Shown here: positions 29,112 through 39,785 of the stretch, one piece after another
Layout: every line of letters begins with the position of its first letter
Numbering within the stretch: the first letter of the stretch is position 1
NCBI GenBank assembly: GCA_018697195.1
Contig: CM031870.1
Coordinates: 71,852-135,851, forward strand
Direction: 5' to 3'
Length of the DNA: 64,000 bases
Origin: Certhia americana
Lineage: Eukaryota > Chordata > Aves > Passeriformes > Certhiidae
Position numbers and translations under genes: made by a program
Notes under the pieces: model-generated
The model's input: the letters and a program-made list of their open reading frames with translations, nothing else
Database searches by the model: none
What the model was told of the DNA's origin: nothing

Positions 29112-30088
29112 CTGAGGCAGGGAAGGGTTAGGCTGTGGTTGTGGTTTCAAAAGCAAGAGTGTAAATGTCACAGGTGCCTCTGTTGTCCGTGCACACTTGG
29201 CCATTTCCATCCCAGAACAATTCCCAGCAACCAGACCACGGCCAGAACCAGTGGTCCTGAGCCTGGCGCTGCCTGGAGCCACCTCAGCAGAGCCCAAGGA
29301 GCTGGAACAAATAAATCCCTGAAAACCCTCATCTTTGGAAACTAGCCTGGCACTGCAGAGCTCAAGAGCTCCCACGGGCCAGCCCTGGGATGTGAGCAGT
29401 GCTCTGGGCCCTTGTAAAACAATAAACAGTGGTAATGAGCAGCATGGAAATGTGCAGAGGCTCGTAAAGCTGCTGCTCTGGAGAATAAGGCACCCGCTAA
29501 GGGCCAGCTGGGAAGAAGCTCCCACTGGATCCAGGGGTGTGTGGCTGCCTGAGCTGTAGCAGCACTGGCTGAGGGTCTGTCCGTGGGCACATCCCATGGG
29601 AGGAAAAGCAAATCCAGTTCCTGAGCGAGCCGGGGAGCAGCAGGACCTGCTGGATGAGGAGCTGGGCTCCCGCTGGCCAGAAGATGTGCAAATGAGTGCC
29701 CGAAGTGTGCCCAGACGTTCATCAGCGCTAATTGGTGGCAGATGGTTGATGAGCCCAGCCTCGACAGCTTTTGTCTTTCTGCTCTGATACACCTGAGGTG
29801 ACATTCCCAATCAGACTGGGAGCCAGTGGCGCTGCTCCAGGTAATTAACAATCTGGGTGATGAGGATGCAGCTCCAAGTTTTAAGGCTGTTTGTTACTGT
29901 TTTCCAAGGAAGGCTGGATGTTTCCTCTTAGCAAAAATCTAGTGAGCTCGGGCTATTAGTTTTTATTTCAAAATGACAATGTGCGAGCAGCACTTCCAGG
30001 CACTCAGAGCTCTGAAGGGCAATCAGCTTCTTAATTCCTAATTTATCCCCGCTCTCCATCAGCGGGAAGCCGTTCCCCGTTATCCTTT

Positions 30089-30201
30089 AAAAGCCGTGGG
30101 GATGTGGCATTTGGGGCCATGGGTTGGAGGTGGCTCTGCTGGGGTTGGACTGGATGGTTTTAGAGGGCTTTCCAGCCTCTCGGATTCTGTGATTCCGTGA
30201 T
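30089..30201 (+). mobile_element. CR1 LINE 3'-end fragment
   Basis: AAAGCCGTGGGGATGTGGCATTTGGGG through GGATTCTGTGATTCCGTGATT, the canonical CR1 terminus. Confidence 0.9.
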
Positions 30202-30330
30202 TGCCGGGCTCGTTCCGGGTCTGTTGCCGGTCTCTATCCCGGAGGCGGTGCTAGAGGGCGCCCGGGGCCCGCGAACCGGCACCGGGAACGGGCTGAGCCC
30301 ACGGGCTCCGGGAGCTCCTGGATCCGCCCG
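30202..30330. promoter_or_regulatory. Small CpG-rich segment between two CR1 copies
   Basis: About 130 bp with many CpGs (CCGGGCTCGTTCCGGG, GGGCGCCCGGGGCCCGCG). It contains the CTCF-like motif. It does not resemble a repeat and may be a small regulatory island in the RAB26-PKD1 interval. Confidence 0.45.
30248..30262 (+). promoter_or_regulatory. CTCF-like motif
   Basis: GTGCTAGAGGGCGCC matches 12 of 15 positions of the CTCF core CCASYAGRGGGCRSY, with the central SYAGRGGGCRSY part complete. It lies between the divergent RAB26 and PKD1 promoters, 6.4 kb from the RAB26 ATG and 3.4 kb from the PKD1 ATG. The motif is seen; binding is inferred. Confidence 0.45.
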
Positions 30331-30430
30331 CTGCCATCCGGGACAGGAATAACGGGGAGAAGCAGGAGCCAGGACTGAGGGATGGAGATGATCCCTGTGG
30401 GAGTCACCGCCTCATCCCTGCGGGGACTTA

Positions 30431-30550
30431 ACAGACGCGTGGATGTGGCACTTGGGGACGTGGGTTAGCGGTGGGCTTGGCACTGCTGGGGAATTAATGC
30501 ACTCGGTGGTCTTGGAGCTCTATTCCGACCTGAATAATTCCGTGATTCTA
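30431..30550 (+). mobile_element. CR1 LINE 3'-end fragment
   Basis: ACGCGTGGATGTGGCACTTGGGGACGTGGGTTAG through AATAATTCCGTGATTCTA. It is somewhat diverged. It has the same orientation as the copy at 30089. Confidence 0.85.
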
Positions 30551-31479
30551 TCATCACACAAGAGAGTGGGGCACAAAACGCAGCCACAGAGCAGCAACCC
30601 GCAGGGATGGGGGCAGCCACCTCCTGTCAGGAGAAACAGGGATCCTCAACTGCTCTGGCATCCCTGTATCCCAATCCCTACTGGAGAGTTTCCCCCAGAA
30701 ACCTGCTGAGCACCAGCAGTGCTATTTGCACCAGGTGAGAATTATTTCTAAGAGGGAGAGTGACAGCAAATGGAGCTGTTACTACGGCTGTACCTAAATG
30801 CAGCTGCTCTCCGAGGGTCCACAGCTCTTGGTGAGGGAGCAGAGAGGTCAAGAGGGGCATTTTTGCAAGCCCTACACGAGGTACAGTGGATGGGTGCTGC
30901 TGGGGGCAGAAAGCTCCCTGTCCTGGCTCCAATCCAATTTCCAACTGCACAATTTCCCCTCCGTGGGCCACGAACACACCTGGACAAAAAGGTGCCTGCA
31001 CTGACTGCTCTTGGACCAGCACCTGGTGCTGTAGGAACCAAACCGTGTTTCGTGTGCAGAAATGGGTGCTGGAAGGGGGGTGCTGCAGGGTTCCAGGGCT
31101 GTCCAAAGCCATCTGCAGTGTTTTTGGGATCTGGAGGCAGCAGGGACATTCCTGGTCAGCCACAGCTCTGTCACGTTTTGCTGAGCATGGTGTGTCTGGG
31201 ATGTGCTGGGTGCCTGCATGCAGGACTGGGAGAATTAACAGCCTCTTCATTGGGGTTTGAATTCTGCCTCAAGTCAACAGTGTTGAGAAACTCTGCTGTT
31301 CCCGCCAGTGGGAGGGACCAGCAGAATCCCTTCCCCACAACAAGCCATTCCCAGCCTTGCAGGGAGCAGCAGCCTCCCAGCCCCAGAGTGCATTTTCCAT
31401 TTCCATCATTTTCCCCAGCTGCCGTTTTAAAACCCATCCCAGTTCAGCGACAAGACTTTCCTCCAAGATGAAAACTCAT

Positions 31480-31700
31480 GATTTGACGTGACCGAGTTAT
31501 TTTCTCGCCGCTCTGTCAAACTTTGCTCTCTCCTTGCACACTCACTCAAGTATTTCCTTGCTCATTGCCCTGGTTACAGCTTGGCAGCCCTGGCTTTTGG
31601 GGGAGAGCCCTTAACTTCATTCCATCAGCTGGATTCCATTAGCCAGCTGATCTACTGATTACCATCCACACACAGGATATTTTCTCCTTGCTGTTATCTG
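31480..31700. promoter_or_regulatory. Candidate conserved non-coding element upstream of PKD1
   Basis: Low-repeat sequence with balanced composition beside GC-rich DNA. It includes TGACGTGACC (CRE/ATF-like half-site at about 31494) and a paired CAGCTGGATTCCATTAGCCAGCTG (two E-boxes CAGCTG 18 bases apart, 31627-31650). Its conservation cannot be tested here. Confidence 0.25.
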
Positions 31701-32107
31701 GAAAAAATATGGGCATCAGTACAAAAGAAAGGGGAAAACCCCCCTACAAACAGCAATTTACAATTGAAGGAGCGGAAATAAATATATCGTAGTCACATGA
31801 GGAAGTAGTAACCATGGAGCTATTTTGGGCACAATACATCATGCAAAGGATGATGTGTCTTTCAAGCACATTTCAAGCCCAAAATTCAAGGCACAAAATG
31901 TTTTTGGAAAGTAAATTCTCACATATATTAAGCACCATGCCAAGGAGTGGGGTTGGATGCTGTCAGGCTTTGCGTTTCAGGTTTGTTCAGAGTTTACAGA
32001 CAGGAAACCAGAGCCCCAGCAGGACGATCCCATAGCTAAAACCACACAGGTGCTGATGGATTCTGTTGGATCAGGACCATCCTGGATCAATCCCACTGGA
32101 CAGAGCC

Positions 32108-32152
32108 AGAGGTGGGGTCTTTTCCAATTTCAATGATTCTGGGATCCATAAC
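32108..32152 (+). mobile_element. Possible CR1 3' tail
   Basis: AGAGGTGGGGTCTTTTCCAATTTCAATGATTCTGGGATCC resembles the last bases of CR1 (GGTCTTTTCCAACC...ATTCTATGATTC). It is short and diverged. Confidence 0.4.
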
Positions 32153-32815
32153 CCACAGTGGATGCACACCCAGGGCTGAAGGGTCAGTCCCTCATTCCCT
32201 AGAGAATCCCAAAATCACAAGTGCCTTCAAAAATCCCACATGATTCAAACCCAAGCCATCACCTTGGCTAACCCTTCTCTGTCCTGCACACAGCACATGT
32301 GAAACACCAACAAACCAGGGTGCAATAATCAGCTGTTCCACCCTTTCCAAATGGGGTTGGTTTGGGTGAGATGCCCTCTGTAATGATGCTTCTCCTTCTC
32401 CTATGGAGCTTTTTTTTGGTTAGTTATATTTTTTAATCCCTTTAAATCAGAAATAATTCAGCTCCCCGAGGAGCTATTGTGGCATGATGGATTGCTCTCA
32501 CCCAGTGTGAGCCACAGCCAGTGCCCGGGGCCAGCGCACGGTGAAAGTGACATTGAAACCTGATAGATTTGCTGCGTTTGATGGTAAAAAACCCCAACAA
32601 ACCACACTGGAAAGTACCTGCCTTGTTCTTTCTCTCTCTCCAAGGTACCCGGGTTAGCTGGAGGGGTTCACACACGCTGCACCCCGCAGCTCTGACTGCA
32701 TCCCACAGCCCTTGGCCCCGGCAATGGGAACGGGGAGCGCTGGGGGAGGGCTCAGGTGACAATTCCCTGCCCTGCCCGGTGTCTGAACTGCTCCCCACGG
32801 GGATAACCCTGGTTT

Positions 32816-33270
32816 CCTGGGATTCTCCTGTCCCAGGGATGCTCATGCTCCCCGGGATGCCGCTGCTGCCTGGGATGCTGCTGTCCTCAGGATGCCCGTA
32901 GTCCTCGGGATGGCCCTTGTGTCCCCAAAGCTCCCGGGATGCTCTTGCCCCCAGGGACAGCTCTGTGCACACCCAGTTGCCGACTTGCGACGACAGCTAT
33001 CTGATATCGCGGGGGGGTAAAAGTGTGATCCGCGACACCCCAGGTCCTGACCAATTCTCTTTGCGGAAAAAGGCGTTCTCCCGGGATGCTGTTGCCCGCA
33101 GGGACAGCCCTATCCCCCGAGACCTTGGTATCCCACGGGATCCCCGTTCTCCAGGGACACCTCTGTCCCGCGCCATCCCCCTGCTCCCCGGGACACCCTT
33201 TCCCCACGGGATCTCTCTATTCCTAGGACACCCTTTCCCCGTGGGATCCCGCTTCTCCCGGGACACCCCC
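32816..33270. repeat. Degenerate CCCGGGAYGC/CCCGGGACACCC tandem repeat upstream of PKD1
   Basis: Loosely periodic units of about 18-30 bp built on CTCCCCGGGATGC, CAGGGACAGC and CCCGGGACACCCTTTCCCC. The array is too diverged for an exact period. It borders the PKD1 CpG island and keeps an ORF open through 32917-34236 that I do not believe is coding. Confidence 0.6.
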
Positions 33271-33617
33271 TCTTGCTTCCGCGCCCCGTGTGCTGTCCCG
33301 CTGCCCCAGCACAGCCCGTGCCCCTCCTGCGCTGCTCGCCCATCCCATCCCGGAGCCGTGCGGTGCCGGGCCGGAGCGGGGGCGGCCCGGGCTGGAGCGG
33401 GGCCGTGTTTCCGCCGGGCGGGAGGGCGGAGCGGGGGCGGCCGCGGCCGGGCGGAGCAGCAGAGCCGAGCGGCGCCGTGCCGGGCCGGGGGCTGTCAGCG
33501 GGGCCTCAGACGGGCCGGGCCGGGCCATGGCGGGCGGGCGCTGAGGCGGCGGAGCGCGGCGGGGCGGGCGGCCGGGGCGGCGGCGGTGCCGGGGCCATGC
33601 CATGCCCGTAGGGAGAG
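33271..33617 (+). promoter_or_regulatory. PKD1: PKD1 CpG-island promoter and 5' leader
   Basis: Dense CpG region with GC boxes (GGGGGCGG near 33433-33441, GGGGCGGGCG at 33561-33570) and no TATA box. The leader holds short upstream ORFs: ATG at 33528 (M-A-G-G-R-stop) and ATG at 33597 (M-P-C-P-stop). An in-frame stop at 33609-33611 sits just upstream of the chosen PKD1 start. The transcription start is unknown. Confidence 0.7.
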
Positions 33618-33862
33618 ATGCCTTGGGGAAATGGAGACACTGGAGCACCGCGCAAACATGGCGCCCCCGCGGCGCGGCTGCCGCTGCCGGGCTGGTGCCT
33701 GCTCTGCTCGCTGCTGTGCGGGGGGCTCGCCGCGACCCCGGCCCCCGCCTGCCGGCCCTGCGCCCCGGGCTGTGCCTGCGCCGCGCCCGCCTGCACCGTC
33801 AACTGCTCGGCCCGCGGCGTGGAGCGCCCGGGGGCTGCCGTGCCCCCCGCCGCCACCGCGCT
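33618..33862 (+). CDS. PKD1: PKD1 (polycystin-1) coding exon 1
   Basis: 245 nt: 81 codons plus two bases. It encodes a signal peptide with the hydrophobic core LPLPGWCLLCSLLCGGLAA, then the cysteine-rich LRR N-terminal cap ACRPCAPGCACAAPACTVNC followed by SARG. It ends A-T-A-L at donor GTGAGT (33863-33868). Human PKD1 exon 1, as I recall it, has the same layout (CGPC, VNCSGRG, ADATAL) and breaks at the same second base of the leucine codon, so the match includes the intron phase. Polycystin-1 is a large 11-pass receptor-like protein of cilia and cell junctions that forms a complex with polycystin-2. The ATG at 33618 is the first in frame after the stop at 33609, but its context is weak and it adds about ten residues relative to mammals. 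A start in the other frames is not compatible. Confidence 0.9.
33653..33664 (+). promoter_or_regulatory. YY1-like motif in PKD1 exon 1
   Basis: AAACATGGCGCC resembles the YY1 site AANATGGCGGC, often found just downstream of transcription starts of CpG-island genes. The ATG inside it (33658) is out of frame with PKD1. Confidence 0.3.
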
Positions 33863-33963
33863 GTGAGTACCGGCCACGGCGGGCTCGGGGCCGCCGGACG
33901 GGACCGGGGATCGGCCCGCTGGATAAACCCGCAGGGCTGGATGGAGAGGGAGGTGCGGTGCGG

Positions 33964-34750
33964 GGAGTTTGGTGCGGGAGGTTCTGTCAGTTTGGCGCGG
34001 GAGGTTTCATGCCCAGAGTTTGGTTCGGGAGGTTCTGTGAGGGCAGTTTGGCTCTGGGGATTCCGTGCCCAGAGTTTGGCTCTGGAGGTCCTGTGCCTGG
34101 AGTTTGGTTCGGAAGGTTCTGTGAGGGAACTTTGGTTCGGGAGGTTCCGTGCCCAGAGTTTGGCTCTGGAGGTCCTGTGCCCAGAGTTTGGTTCGGGAGG
34201 TTCTGTGAGGGAGCTTTGGTTCGGAAGGTTCTGTGAGGGAGCTTTGGTTCGGGAGGTTCCGTGCCCAGAGTTTGGCTCTGGAGGTTCCGTGCCCAGAGTT
34301 TGGCTCTGGAGGTTCCGTGCCCAGAGTTTGGCTCTGGAGGTTCTGTGCCCAGAGTTTGGTTTGGGAGGTTCCGTGTGGGGAGTTTGGTTCAGGAGATTGG
34401 TGAGTTTGGCTCGGAAGGTTCTGTGAGGGAACTTTGGGAGGTTCCGTGAGTTTGGTTCGGGAGGTTCTGTGTCCAGAGTTTGGCTCTGGAGGTCCCACGC
34501 CTGGAGTTTGGTTCAGGAGGTTCTGTGAGTTTGGCTTGGGAGGTTTCATGCCCAGAGTTTGGCTCAGGAGGTTCTGTGAGGGCAGTTTGGTTCAGGAGGT
34601 TCTGTGATTTTGGCTCAGGAGGTTCTGTGAGGGCAGTTTGTCTCAGGAGGTTCTGTGATTTTGACTCAGGAGGTTCTGTGATTTTGGCTCAGGAGGTTCT
34701 ATGAGGGCAGTTTTGTTTGGGAGGTTCTGTGCCCGGAATTTGGTTCAGGA
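33964..34750 (+). repeat. 28-bp minisatellite in PKD1 intron 1
   Basis: About 28 imperfect copies of the unit TTTGGCTCTGGAGGTTCCGTGCCCAGAG, with variants (TTTGGTTCGGGAGGTTCTGTGAGGGCAG). The exact period is 28 at 34271-34327. It starts 100 bp after the splice donor. Because 28 is not a multiple of three, each frame cycles through three translations; no unit contains a stop, which explains the long spurious ORFs on both strands. Confidence 0.95.
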
Positions 34751-37700
34751 GATTCTTGGGGAATAACAGGAGGAGGGTGTGCGGGAATGAGCGGTTGGAT
34801 GGGGGTTAAAAACTCCTGAAAGCAAACCCGAAAGATGCAACTGACAAGTAACAAACTTGGAAACAAACTAACTCCGTGGAAGCGCTGGGATGGGGTGACA
34901 GATGTGTTTGTGTCTAGATGCTGCTGCTGTCGTGGGCAGGTCAGTCAGGCGTGTTCCGTGGAGGGGCTCTGGAATGGTCCATGTGCTCTGTCACTGGAAT
35001 AAACTCACTGCATGACGCAAAAAACAGACGTAGGGGGAAAGTTTGGTTTTCCGTAGGGAGCAACTTTTCAGTTCTTGACGAGACAAAAGCATGGAGTGAT
35101 TCATATCAGAGAGATGACGTGGGGCCCGGCGCGGTGGATAGATCTCACATGAACTAATTTCTGCTGGTATTTCACTCCATTTCTATTTTTCTATTTGGAT
35201 ATTCTTAACTAAGCTTCCCCTTTTTAGTGTCAATACAGAAGTACTGCAGAAGTTGTGGAATTCCACAGTAAACACACATTGTAGGTTTTGCGGGCTGTGT
35301 CTAAACTAACTTCAGGGAAATGTGCACATCTCTAAATCCAGCAGCCAAGGTGTTTTCCAGCTCTTTTCTTGCTAGATATATTTAGACTTTTGCAAACAAA
35401 CCAGCCGTTGTTTGTTGCAAAAAGCCCCTAACTGGAAAAGACTGGTTTTTATTAAGGAGGTTCTGGATTTTTGTTATCTGTTGTTGGTTTGAGATGGGGA
35501 TCTGCAGCTCCCGAGGCTGCTCGCTGGTCACTGTAGAGCAGCCTCCTCAAGGCTGTGATGCTCAGTCCTTTATTTGGCTTTTTTGAGGATTTGTAGCTAT
35601 TACAATGTGTTTCTGTGGTTATTAATTTTGGTAGTAAGTGCTTGAGACTATGTTATTGTTGTTCAGAGGCGCTGAGTTGTAAAAGCTCCCGGAATATTTT
35701 GGATATTGTGCGGTGACATAAAGCTCTTGCAGGTGAACAAAAACCATGGGAAAGGGAAATCTGAGCGATGGTTTTGATTCCAGAAGTGTTTGTGTAGGGC
35801 ACAGAGCTTGTGCTGGGAATTCAGGCTGTAGAGCCATCTCTGTGGGGCAGCTCATCACTCTGTGTGTGTGTGTGTGTGCCAGCTGGAAATGTGTGCTGGT
35901 CCTGTTCTGAGGGCTGGGGGAGGATGATGTGCTGCAGTGGGTTTCCTTCAAGTTTACTGCCCTGTTTGGCCTCCTGATTGTGACAGAGAATGCAGGGGCA
36001 CCCGCTGTTGTTATCACTGTGAGGAATTTACAGGTTCATTTTTGTTGGGATGGAAGGGAAACCGTGTTGCTCACGGCTCAGTGAGGCTATGCCAGTGGTT
36101 TTGCCTAATAATTTCACATTCCCTTTGTCGAACACCGACAGCTAAATAACATTTATATATCCTTTCATTAGAGGAAAAACTATTTTTGAATATCTCAACA
36201 ACCCCTTTTTAAAAACATTAATTATTCTGAAATGAAAGCAGCCTTGAGGAAGGCCGAGTTCTGAGAATTCCCGACGCCAAAATTCCCGGACGTGTGCTTG
36301 CAGCTGCACACAGAAACTGTGATTCCGTATTTCTCGCTGTAGAAGCGAGGCCTAGGAAATGAATCCCCCTTGTATCCGACGTTTTAGACGGAGCAGCTTT
36401 GAGGAAATAAATGCCAACTGCGGCCGCGCTGTTACCAGGAGCACAGGGAAATGTCCCACCCAAAGAATCGCTAAGGAAATGGGCTCTGCTGCTCTGCAGA
36501 CACCACATACCTCGCTGGAAGCAGCCTCCAGGCAGACCGAATGGGAATATTGGCCCCTTCCCATCACCAGAGCCAGGTTCTTGAAGTGTAACTCAAAAGT
36601 CTGCCTGGAACCAGCAGCGAAGTCTGTTTCTCCAAATTTTTGCAGAACTGAACTGGAGGAGCAACGCGCTTCAAGTGGCAGCATTTGCACTTCTGAGCCC
36701 CTCCATGCCAGGAATGCTCTGATCCATCTCTTTTCAAGTGCTTTGCTCTCAGCGCTGCCGGATTTGGTTGGCGTTTATTTGAGCCTGAGCCGTTTCTTGA
36801 GCTTTCATCGCTTATTTCATTCCTCAACTGGAAATAAACCTTCCCGGCTCCCCCTTGCAAATAGCGATTCTTTCTGACACATCTTCAGTGTCGTGGCAGG
36901 TTTGAAGTGGAAATTAGAGTCTCGATGTGAAAGGACTAGAGTTGAAACTTCCTTTATTTTCCCCCTCATTAGCATGGAATAGTATTTGTGGATGGGTGAG
37001 AAGGAGAAGCTGGGATCAGAGGAGCTCTGCTATCACCAGGCTCCTGCAGAAGCAGGTTTGGGGGTCAGAGCTTTCATCCAAAACCCAGTGGGGCTTTTTG
37101 TGGATTTGGCAGTGAGCCCCGGGGTTGCACTGCCCAGCCGGTGACTTCACCTAAATAAACCTTAAAATAAACAGATCCTATGATTCAGGAACCTGCAGTC
37201 TGGTATTTTAAATTTCAAGAGTCAGCAACGATCGGTAGATTTTGATATTATTACATGATGCAGGAAAAGCCTTTTCAAGGCTTGAGGTGTCTTCAAAAGC
37301 TATCAGGAGAAAAAAAAAAAATTCCAGTTCAAATTAAAATCTAATTCAGGTAAACTCACAGGCAGTGGAGTGTCTGTACAGTAGTGTCCAGGCCACAAAA
37401 GCAAAATAGCTCTATTGCTGTTCCTAGAAAAAAAATTGAGACAGCCTGGAATGTCATTCTTGTAGGAAGCCATATCCCAGCGAAAACAAGGCTGCGTTTC
37501 TCTTTTGTAAGAAATTTTGGAGGGGGAAAAAGGCCCAAATGAGGTGCTAGATAAATATTTTGCCAGCGAGATTCTTTCAGCCTGTGGAAGGGACCAGTCC
37601 CATAAGCTATAGTTTGTGAACAAGGAGGCGATTCTGTGGTGTTGTGTCAGAGCAGAACGGGCTCTGGTGTTAGAGAGGGCTGGGTTGTTTATTGTGCTCC

Positions 37701-39385
37701 TTCCTAAAGCTTCAGAGAAGTCTCAGTGCCATGACTGAGAAACTTTTTAAAAATGAAAACTTTTTTTTTTTTTTTTTTAGTGGTTTTTCAAAGCGTATTA
37801 AAGAAAATTATCCAGCTCAGGAAGAGCAGGCATCTACCATAGAGGCAGATTTGAAGGTGTTCCTGCTCTGTGGCAAAAGTTGCAATTGAATAATCCCTTG
37901 CAGCATCAACACGTCTCACTTTTGTGATTTGTAGTTTGGTGCAGCCGAACCTCCAAACCCTGGTTGTGACAAAACCCCACAGGTTAAAGAACAGGAATTA
38001 AATATCTTGGAGCCTCCCAAAGGCAGGAGGAGCTGTTTGTGGAACCCTCTGGGGTTCCTCTGACACCTGGTGTGTTTTTTCCTGTGCACACTTTTTGCAC
38101 TGATTTTTCCCTGTGTTGCCTGAAATTTTGAAGTTTCCTGGTGATCTCTTTTTGGTTTTCTGGTGTTGCTTTTTTCCTTGCTGGAGTGAAAGTGAGGGCT
38201 GATCCTGCTCTTCTCCTTGCTGGCATGCCCCCGGCAGGTCTCCTGCTTTTCACTCAGCTGCTTTTATTCTGCTCTCACAAAGAGTGGATTCAAAAGAAAA
38301 CCACTCGCTCAGAAGGTAGAACTCATATGGTTTGTTAATGCTTCTCTGCCTTTTATCCCGTTTAATGGGATTCCTTGTTTTATCTCTTGTCATGCCACGT
38401 TTTCCACACTGTGGTTTCCAGAACGCGTCTCGGCGTCATCCTTTCTCCATTCCTCCCAGCTTTGTTGTCCTTTGATTGATTGTTGCAGATCGGCTTGATT
38501 TTGTATTTTATTTACTCCATATGTCCCCAGACATTTATCTGAGTTGTAAGAAGTGAGTAACAAAGTGAGCAGGGGAAGAAGGACAGCTCGGGAGCAAAGC
38601 CGTGCATTCCAGTGCCAGGGTGGAGCGGGCTGGGAGCTGCTTGGATTTTGCTCTTAATGTGAGGAGAGTACAGAGAGCAGCGTGGGGAGTAGGGTGGGTT
38701 TTGGGGGACACAACACTTGTGACAACAGCACGATTTTAGGCTGTCACTGTCAGGCTCAAAGAGAAAAATCTCGGTCTCTTCTCCAGTGGAAAGTTGGCAG
38801 CTCCGCTCCCGGGCTGTGCTTACGGTGCTGTTGCTGTTCAGAGGAATGGCTGCTGCTGCTCACCAGCTCACCCTTTTCTCCCCCCACATCCAACCACCCT
38901 CTTCTCCCTCCTCACCATCCCTCCCTTCTCTCCAGCCCTTGCTGAAATGTGGCTCCCAGGCTGGAAAGCCACGGTGGCTGCGGAGCTGCCGGCCACGCTC
39001 CCCTTCAGCTTCACGGGCAAGCTCTGCTGAAGGTCACTTGCCTGCCCCAAAAGGAGGGTGGCAGTGTCCCACCAGACCTCTCCAGCCCTAATTTCTCAGC
39101 CTTTCTTTGCAGTAAAGAATGAGCCTGTTTTTCATAGCGAATCACTGTTCTTTACTTAGATGCTGAAGCGAAATTGGCATCTCTTTTTGCCAAAACTAAA
39201 AATGTCAATTGAAACATAATGTTGGTTTTTTTGCTTTGCAAAGGGCACAAAAAGCAAAACTCATGTGATTGCTGCCATTCACATTTATTTAAAGGATAGC
39301 TGTCATCAGGAAGAGCATCAACAACGCGCAAGCTGTAGCACTTGCAGTGTATTTATAGGAACTGTGACCAGTAAAGAGATTTTGT
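34751..39385. other. PKD1 intron 1, unique AT-richer segment
   Basis: Little recognisable repeat content. A (TG)10 microsatellite lies at 35858-35878, a poly-A tract at 37310 and a poly-T tract at 37762-37778. The ORFs at 36359-36877 (+) and 37303-37623 (-) have no recognisable family features. Confidence 0.6.
35858..35878. repeat. (TG)n microsatellite
   Basis: Ten uninterrupted TG dinucleotides; a likely length polymorphism. Confidence 0.9.
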
Positions 39386-39389
39386 CAGA

Positions 39390-39785
39390 GAGTCACAGAA
39401 TCCTGGAATCGTTTGGGTGGGAAAGGACCTTAAAGAGAATCTCTTTAAGGAAGGGACACGTTCCTTTAGATCAGGTTGCTCCAAGCCCCTTGGACACTCC
39501 CAGGGATCCAGGGGCAGCCACAGCTTCTCTGGGTGCCCTGTGCCAGGGCCTCCCCACCCTCACAGGGAGGAATTTTTTTCACATATCAAAGCTCAGTTTT
39601 ATCTCTTTCAGTGTGAACCCATTCCCACATGTCCTGTCACTACAGGTCCTGATGAACTCTCTGGCTTCCCTGTAACCCTTTCAGATACTGGAAGATTCCT
39701 TGAGCTCTCCATGCAACCTTCTCCTCTGCAGGCTGAACTTCCTCAGCTTTCCAGCTCTTCCCTGTCCCTTGAAAGATCACATCCT
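39390..39785 (-). mobile_element. CR1 LINE, long 3'-end fragment
   Basis: The reverse complement of the CR1 terminus is seen as TCACAGAATCCTGGAATCGTTTGGGTGGGAAAGGACCTTAAAG, then CCAGGGATCCAGGGGCAGCCACAGCTTCTCTGGG, and further CCATTCCCACATGTCCTGTCACTACAGG and CTCTGCAGGCTGAACTTCCTCAG. About 390 bp, non-coding. Confidence 0.92.

Larger units (their letters stand above)
27576..30088. other. Intergenic between two CR1 copies
   Basis: Apart from the two coding-like islands described separately, I see no gene. Sequence at 28980-29100 is notably AT-rich. 29860-30060 is moderately AT-rich without repeats. Confidence 0.6.
30551..32815. other. Intergenic, PKD1-proximal
   Basis: No gene recognised. A weak CR1 tail lies at 32108-32152. 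31480-31700 is a low-GC stretch with conserved-element character (described separately). 31740-31930 is AT-rich unique sequence. Confidence 0.6.

Noticed and set aside
32917..34236. 439-codon plus ORF upstream of and through PKD1 exon 1
   Set aside because: It runs through a degenerate repeat, a CpG island and the 28-bp array, is in another frame than the recognisable PKD1 peptide, and its residues are low complexity.
33602..34426. 274-codon ORF overlapping PKD1 exon 1
   Set aside because: Out of frame with the signal peptide and LRR cap; its second half is pure minisatellite translation.
34007..34549. 180-codon minus ORF rich in RTKLWAQ-like repeats
   Set aside because: Antisense translation of the 28-bp minisatellite.
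36359..36877. 172-codon plus ORF in PKD1 intron 1
   Set aside because: No motif, no family resemblance, no splice-site support; CpG-poor chance ORF.
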